From NCBI GenBank assembly GCA_030141605.1, contig JAQGDQ010000164.1, positions 159,694-223,693 on the forward strand: a stretch of 64,000 bases of DNA. Direction: 5' to 3'. The DNA is from Tubiluchus corallicola (taxonomy: Eukaryota > Priapulida > Priapulimorpha > Priapulimorphida > Tubiluchidae). The first letter of the stretch is position 1. Each line of letters begins with the position of its first letter. A model generated the notes under the pieces. It saw only the letters and a list, made by a program, of their open reading frames with translations, searched no databases and was not told where the DNA came from. Below are positions 58,568 through 64,000 of this stretch, piece by piece. The position numbers and the translations under genes are program-made.

Positions 58568-61500
58568 ACATTGCGTTACATTGCGTTAAATTAGGTGCAA
58601 CAATCTAAACATGGCACGACATGGTGGAATGATAAATGGTCACTACCACGATGTAAATATGAGTCATATGATATACCAAGTAATTTAAGTAAAACTAAAC
58701 ATATTAGACCTTACTTGCCTATTCTTTGTAAGTAAAGAGCTTGACCAAGGTCCCCGTTTCTCTTCCCAGCATTAATCAACCTAGTAAAAGTTTAAATTAT
58801 TTTCATTCAGTTTCGTTTCTGTGAACTCGTGTGGGCTGTGTGCAGCTCTTCGCATGATTTGACATGAGGTTTTGGCCCCTAAGCTACCAACTGCCTAATT
58901 AATGTGCATGCATTATGCCCAACAATATCATCATCATTATCAACAGTGTTCATGTTTCATGCCAAATCATCCCAGAACTCACCACGAGGAGGTGGCTGCA
59001 CTTGAGTTCCACCTAACTAACTTAATTAAAGGTAATAATAAGATATTATCTAATAGATCGATTAAATAATTACCATAATAAATTTGTCAAAAAAATTAAT
59101 CCAGCATTGCCTACTTGCAGTTGAAGTCTAACTACGAAAGGAGAAAGGAACTGATGTTAAAAGAGCAATACTAGCTAAAAGTTAGTAAGTCTATTGTTCT
59201 ACATAATATACAATGTACTACGTACTAACTTAGGTGTAACATTCTAATCATGGCACGACGTGGTGGAACGATAAATGGTCACTACCATGATGTGAATATG
59301 AGTGATAAGATATAGTAGATGTAGGTAAACGTAAACATATTTAGATAAAGTATACATTGCGTTAAATTAGGTGCAACAATCTAATCATGGCACGACATGG
59401 TGGAACGATAAATGGTCACTACCACGATGTAAATATGAGTCATATGATATACCAAGTAATTTAAGTAAAACTAAACATATTAGACCTTACTTGCCTATTC
59501 TTTGTAAGTAAAGAGCTTGACCAAGGTCCCCATTTCTCTTCCCAGCCTTAATCAGCCTAGCAAAAGTTTAAATTATTTTCATTCAGTTTCATTTCTGTGA
59601 ACTCGTTTGGGCTGTGTGCAGCTCTTCGCATGATTTGGTATGAGGTTTTGGCCCTAAGCTACCAACTGCCTAACTATGATAAATAATTATTGCAAAATTT
59701 TACATTTGCGTGCATTATGCCCAACAATATCATCATCATCATTATCAACAGTGTTCATGTCTCATGCCAAATCATCCCAGAACTCACCACGAGGAGGTGG
59801 CTGCACTTGAGTTCCACGTAACTAACTTAATTAAAGGTAATAATAAGATATTATCTAATAGATCGATTAAATAATTACCATAATAAATTTGTCAAAAAAA
59901 TTAGTCCAGTATTGCCTACTTGCAGTTGAAGTCTAACAACGAAAGGAGAAAGGAACTGATGTTAAAAGGGCAATACTCGCTAAAAGTTAGTAAGTCTATT
60001 GTTCTACATAATATACAATGTACTAACTTAGGTGTAACATTCTAATCATGGCACGACGTGGTGGAACGATAAATGGTCACTACCATGATGTGAATATGAG
60101 TGATAAGATATAGTAGATGTAGGTAAACGTAAACATATTTAGATAAAGTATACATTGCGTTAAATTAGGTGCAACAATCTAATCATGGCACGACATGGTG
60201 GAATGATAAATGGTCACTACCACGATGTAAATATGAGTCATATGATATACCAAGTAATTTAAGTAAAACTAAACATATTAGACCTTACTTGCCTATTCTT
60301 TGTAAGTAAAGAGCTTGACCAAGGTCCCCGTTTCTCTTCCCAGCCTTAATCAGCCTAGTAAAAGTTGAAATTATTTTCATTCAGTTTCGTTTCTGTGAAC
60401 TCGTGTGGGCTGTGTGCAGCTCTTCGCATGATTTGGCATGAGGTTTTGGCCCCTAAGCTACCAACTGCCTAACTAATGTGCATGCATTATGCCCAACAAC
60501 ATCATCATCATTATTATCAACAGTGTTCATGTCTCATGCCAAATCATCCCAGAACTCACCACGAGGAGGTGGCTGCACTTGAGTTCCACCTAACTAACTT
60601 ACTTAAAGGTAATAATAAGATATTATCTAATAGATCGATTAAATAATTACCATAATAAATTTGTCAAAAAAATTAATCCAGCATTGCCTACTTGCAGTTG
60701 AAGTCTAACTACGAAAGGAGAAAGGAACTGATGTTAAAAGGGCAATACTCGCTAAAAGTTAGTAAGTCTATTGTTCTACATAATATACAATGTACTAACT
60801 TAGGTGTAACATTCTAATCATGGCACGACGTGGTGGAACGATAAATGGTCACTACCATGATGTGAATATGAGTGATAAGATATAGTAGATGTAGGTAAAC
60901 GTAAACATATTTAGATAAAGTATACATTGCGTTAAATTAGGTGCAACAATCTAATCATGGCACACCATGGTGGAATGATAAATGGTCACTACCACGATGT
61001 AAATATGAGTCATATGATATACCAAGTAATTTAAGTAAAACTAAACATATTAGACCTTACTTGCCTATTCTTTGTAAGTAAAGAGCTTGACCAAGGTCCC
61101 CGTTTCTCTTCCCAGCCTTAATCAGCCTAGTAAAAGTTTAAATTATTTTCATTCAGTTTCGTTTCTGTGAACTCGTGTGGGCTGTGTGCAGCTCTTCGCA
61201 TGATTTGGCATGAGGTTTTGGCCCCTAAGCTACCAACTGCCTAACTAATGTGCATGCATTATGCCCAACAACATCATCATTATTATCAACAGTGTTCATG
61301 TCTCATGCCAAATCATCCCAGAACTCACCACGAGGAGGTGGCTGCACTTGAGTTCCACCTAACTAACTTACTTAAAGGTAATAATAAGATATTATCTAAT
61401 ACATCGATTAAATAATTACCATAATAAATTTGTCAAAAAAATTAATCCAGCATTGCCTACTTGCAGTTGAAGTCTAACTACGAAAGGAGAAAGGAACTGA

Positions 61501-64000
61501 TGTTAAAAGAGCAATACTAGCTAAAAGTTAGTAAGTCTATTGTTCTACATAATATACAATGTACTAACTTAGGTGTAACATTCTAATCATGGCACGACGT
61601 GGTGGAACGATAAATGGTCACTAAATGGTCACTACCATGATGTGAATATGAGTGATAAGATATAGTAGATGTAGGTAAACGTAAACATATTTAGATAAAG
61701 TATACATTGCGTTAAATTAGGTGCAACAATCTAATCATGGCACGACATGGTGGAACGATAAATGGTCACTACCACGATGTAAATATGAGTCATATGATAT
61801 ACCAAGTAATTTAAGTAAAACTAAACATATTACACCTTACTTGCCTATTCTTTGTAAGTAAAGAACTTGACCAAGGTCCCCATTTCTTTTCCCAGCCTTA
61901 ATCAGCCTAGCAAAAGTTTAAATTATTTTCATTCAGTTTCATTTCTGTGAACTCGTGTGGGCTGTGTGCAGCTCTTCGCATGATTTGGTATGAGATTTTG
62001 GCCCTAAGCTACCAACTGCCTAACTATGATAAATAATTATTGCAAAATTTTACATTTGCGTGCATTATGCCCAACAATATCATCATTATCAACAGTGTTC
62101 ATGTCTCATGCCAAATCATCCCAGAACTCACCACGAGGAGGTGGCTGCACTTGAGTTCCACCTAACTAACTTACTTAAAGGTAATAATAAGATATTATCT
62201 AATAGATCGATTAAATAATTACCATAATAAATTTGTCAAAAAAATTAGTCCAGTATTGCCTACTTGCAGTTGAAGTCTAACAATGAAAGGAGAAAGGAAC
62301 TGATGTTAAAAGGGCAATACTCGCTAAAAGTTAGTAAGTCTATTGTTCTACATAATATACAATGTACTAACTTAGGTGTAACATTCTAATCATGGCACGA
62401 CATGGTGGAACGATAAATGGTCACTACCATGATGTGAATATGAGTGATAAGATATAGTAGATGTAGGTAAACGTAAACATATTTAGATAAAGTATACATT
62501 GCGTTAAATTAGGTGCAACAATCTAATCATGGCACGACATGGTGGAATGATAAATGGTCACTACCACGATGTAAATATGAGTCATATGATATACCAAGTA
62601 ATTTAAGTAAAACTAAACATATTAGACCTTACTTGCCTATTCTTTGTAAGTAAAGAGCTTGACCAAGGTCCCCATTTCTCTTCCCAGCCTTAATCAGCCT
62701 AGTAAAAGTTTAAATTATTTTCATTCAGTTTCGTTTCTGTGAACTCGTGTGGGCTGTGTGCAGCTCTTCGCATGATTTGGCATGAGGTTTTGGCCCCTAA
62801 GCTACCAACTGCCTAACTAATGTGCATGCATTATGCCCAACAACATCATCATTATTATCAACAGTGTTCATGTCTCATCACCACGAGGAGGTGGCTGCAC
62901 TTGAGTTCCACCTAACTAACTTACTTAAAGGTAATAATAAGATATTATCTAATACATCGATTAAATAATTACCATAATAAATTTGTCAAAAAAATTAATC
63001 CAGCACTGCCTACTTGCAGTTGAAGTCTAACTACGAAAGGAGAAAGAACTGATGTTAAAAGAGCAATACTCGCTAAAAGTTAGTAAGTCTATTGTTCTAC
63101 ATAATATACAATGTACTAACTTAGGTGTAACATTCTAATCATGGCACGACGTGGTGGAACGATAAATGGTCACTACCATGATGTGAATATGAGTGATAAG
63201 ATATAGTAGATGTAGGTAAACGTAAACATATTTAGATAAAGTATACATTGCGTTAAATTAGGTGCAACAATCTAATCATGGCACGACATGGTGGAACGAT
63301 AAATGGTCACTACCATGATGTAAATATGAGTCATATGATATACCAAGTAATTTAAGTAAAACTAAACGTATTAGACCTGACTTGCCTATTCTTTGTAAGT
63401 AAAGAGCTTGACCAAGGTCCCCGTTTCTCTTCCCAGCCTTAATCAGCCTAGTAAAAGTTTAAGATATTTTCATTCAGTTTCGTTTCTGTGAACTCGTGTG
63501 GTCTGTGTGCAGCTCTTTGCATGATTTGGCATGAGGTTTTGGCCCCTAAGCTACCAACTGCCTAACTAATGTGCATGCATTATGCCCAACAACATCATCA
63601 TCATTATTATCAACAGTGTTCATGTCTCATGCCAAATCATCCCAGAACTCACCACGAGGAGGTGGCTGCACTTGAGTTCCACCTAACTAACTTACTTAAA
63701 GGTAATAATAAGATATTATCTAATAGATCGATTAAATAATTACCATAATAAATTTGTAAAAAAAATTAATCCAGCATTGCCTACTTGCAGTTGAAGTCTA
63801 ACTACGAAAGGAGAAAGGAACTGATGTTAAAAGAGCAATACTAGCTAAAAGTTAGTAAGTCTATTGTTCTACATAATATACAATGTACTAACTTAGGTGT
63901 AACATTCTAATCATGGCACGACGTGGTGGAACGATAAATGGTCACTACCATGATATGAATATGAGTGATAAGATATAGTAGATGTAGGTAAATGTAAACA
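58568..64000. repeat. Satellite array of about 780-bp units
   Basis: The anchor GTGCAACAATCTAA occurs at 58595, 59371, 60169, 60941, 61721, 62513 and 63262 (spacings 776, 798, 772, 780, 792, 749), and the array continues past the window end. Each unit contains two related subrepeats of about 90 bp, about 137 bp apart, both with AATCATGGCACGAC and ATAAATGGTCACTACCA. It also has a GAGGAGGTGGCTGCACTTGA block and a CATCATCAT tract. Units are highly similar, so the array is homogenised. Short internal indels explain the length spread. Confidence 0.97.

Noticed and set aside
58900-59100. Spliced-leader RNA or 5S-type gene in the satellite unit
   Set aside because: AAAGGTAATAATAAG looks donor-like but there is no convincing Sm site or conserved small-RNA structure, and no 5S boxes.

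Overview
This is AT-rich DNA from an invertebrate animal. It has spliced genes with GT-AG introns of roughly 0.3-3 kb, many minisatellites and decayed transposons. The single RBM5/RBM10-type gene suggests a non-vertebrate. I cannot name the phylum from the sequence alone.

Layout: (1) 1094-2062 (+), a C2H2 zinc-finger gene on one open exon, followed by decayed zinc-finger sequence; a possible terminal exon of another gene lies at 393-455. (2) 4850-16159 (-), a complete KIN17 (KIN) orthologue: 10 coding exons, 397 aa. Its introns hold a 48-bp and a 37-bp minisatellite and a hAT-like inverted-repeat element. (3) 19513-42315 (-), a complete RBM5/RBM10-type splicing regulator: 18 coding exons, 863 aa, with RRM1, RanBP2 zinc finger, RRM2, OCRE, C2H2 and G-patch. 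Its introns hold at least seven tandem arrays, a LINE reverse-transcriptase remnant, a tRNA-like SINE and a TAA microsatellite. (4) 44577-49273 (+), a class A GPCR of adenosine-receptor type: 4 exons, 351 aa, divergent from the RBM gene across about 2.3 kb. (5) 49274-55300, no gene recognised, with a 394-bp MITE flanked by a perfect 8-bp target duplication. (6) 55310-64000, a satellite array of about 780-bp units that runs off the window and is interrupted by a broken BEL/Pao-like LTR retrotransposon.

KIN17 and RBM5/10 are both nuclear RNA/chromatin proteins linked to splicing. They lie in tandem on the minus strand, but the spacing gives no reason to call them an operon.

The most interesting signal is in the RBM gene. 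Two minisatellites (40 bp, 11 copies; 79 bp, 4 copies) are tandem duplications of the 3' end of a coding exon together with its 5' splice site, so each exon is followed by a ladder of extra donor sites. A further array (67/60 bp, 9 copies) carries two donor-like hexamers per unit in the sense orientation. Use of the extra donors would bring in stop codons at once, which in a splicing-factor gene suggests a possible splicing/NMD control device or a donor-site sink. This is inference and needs RNA data.
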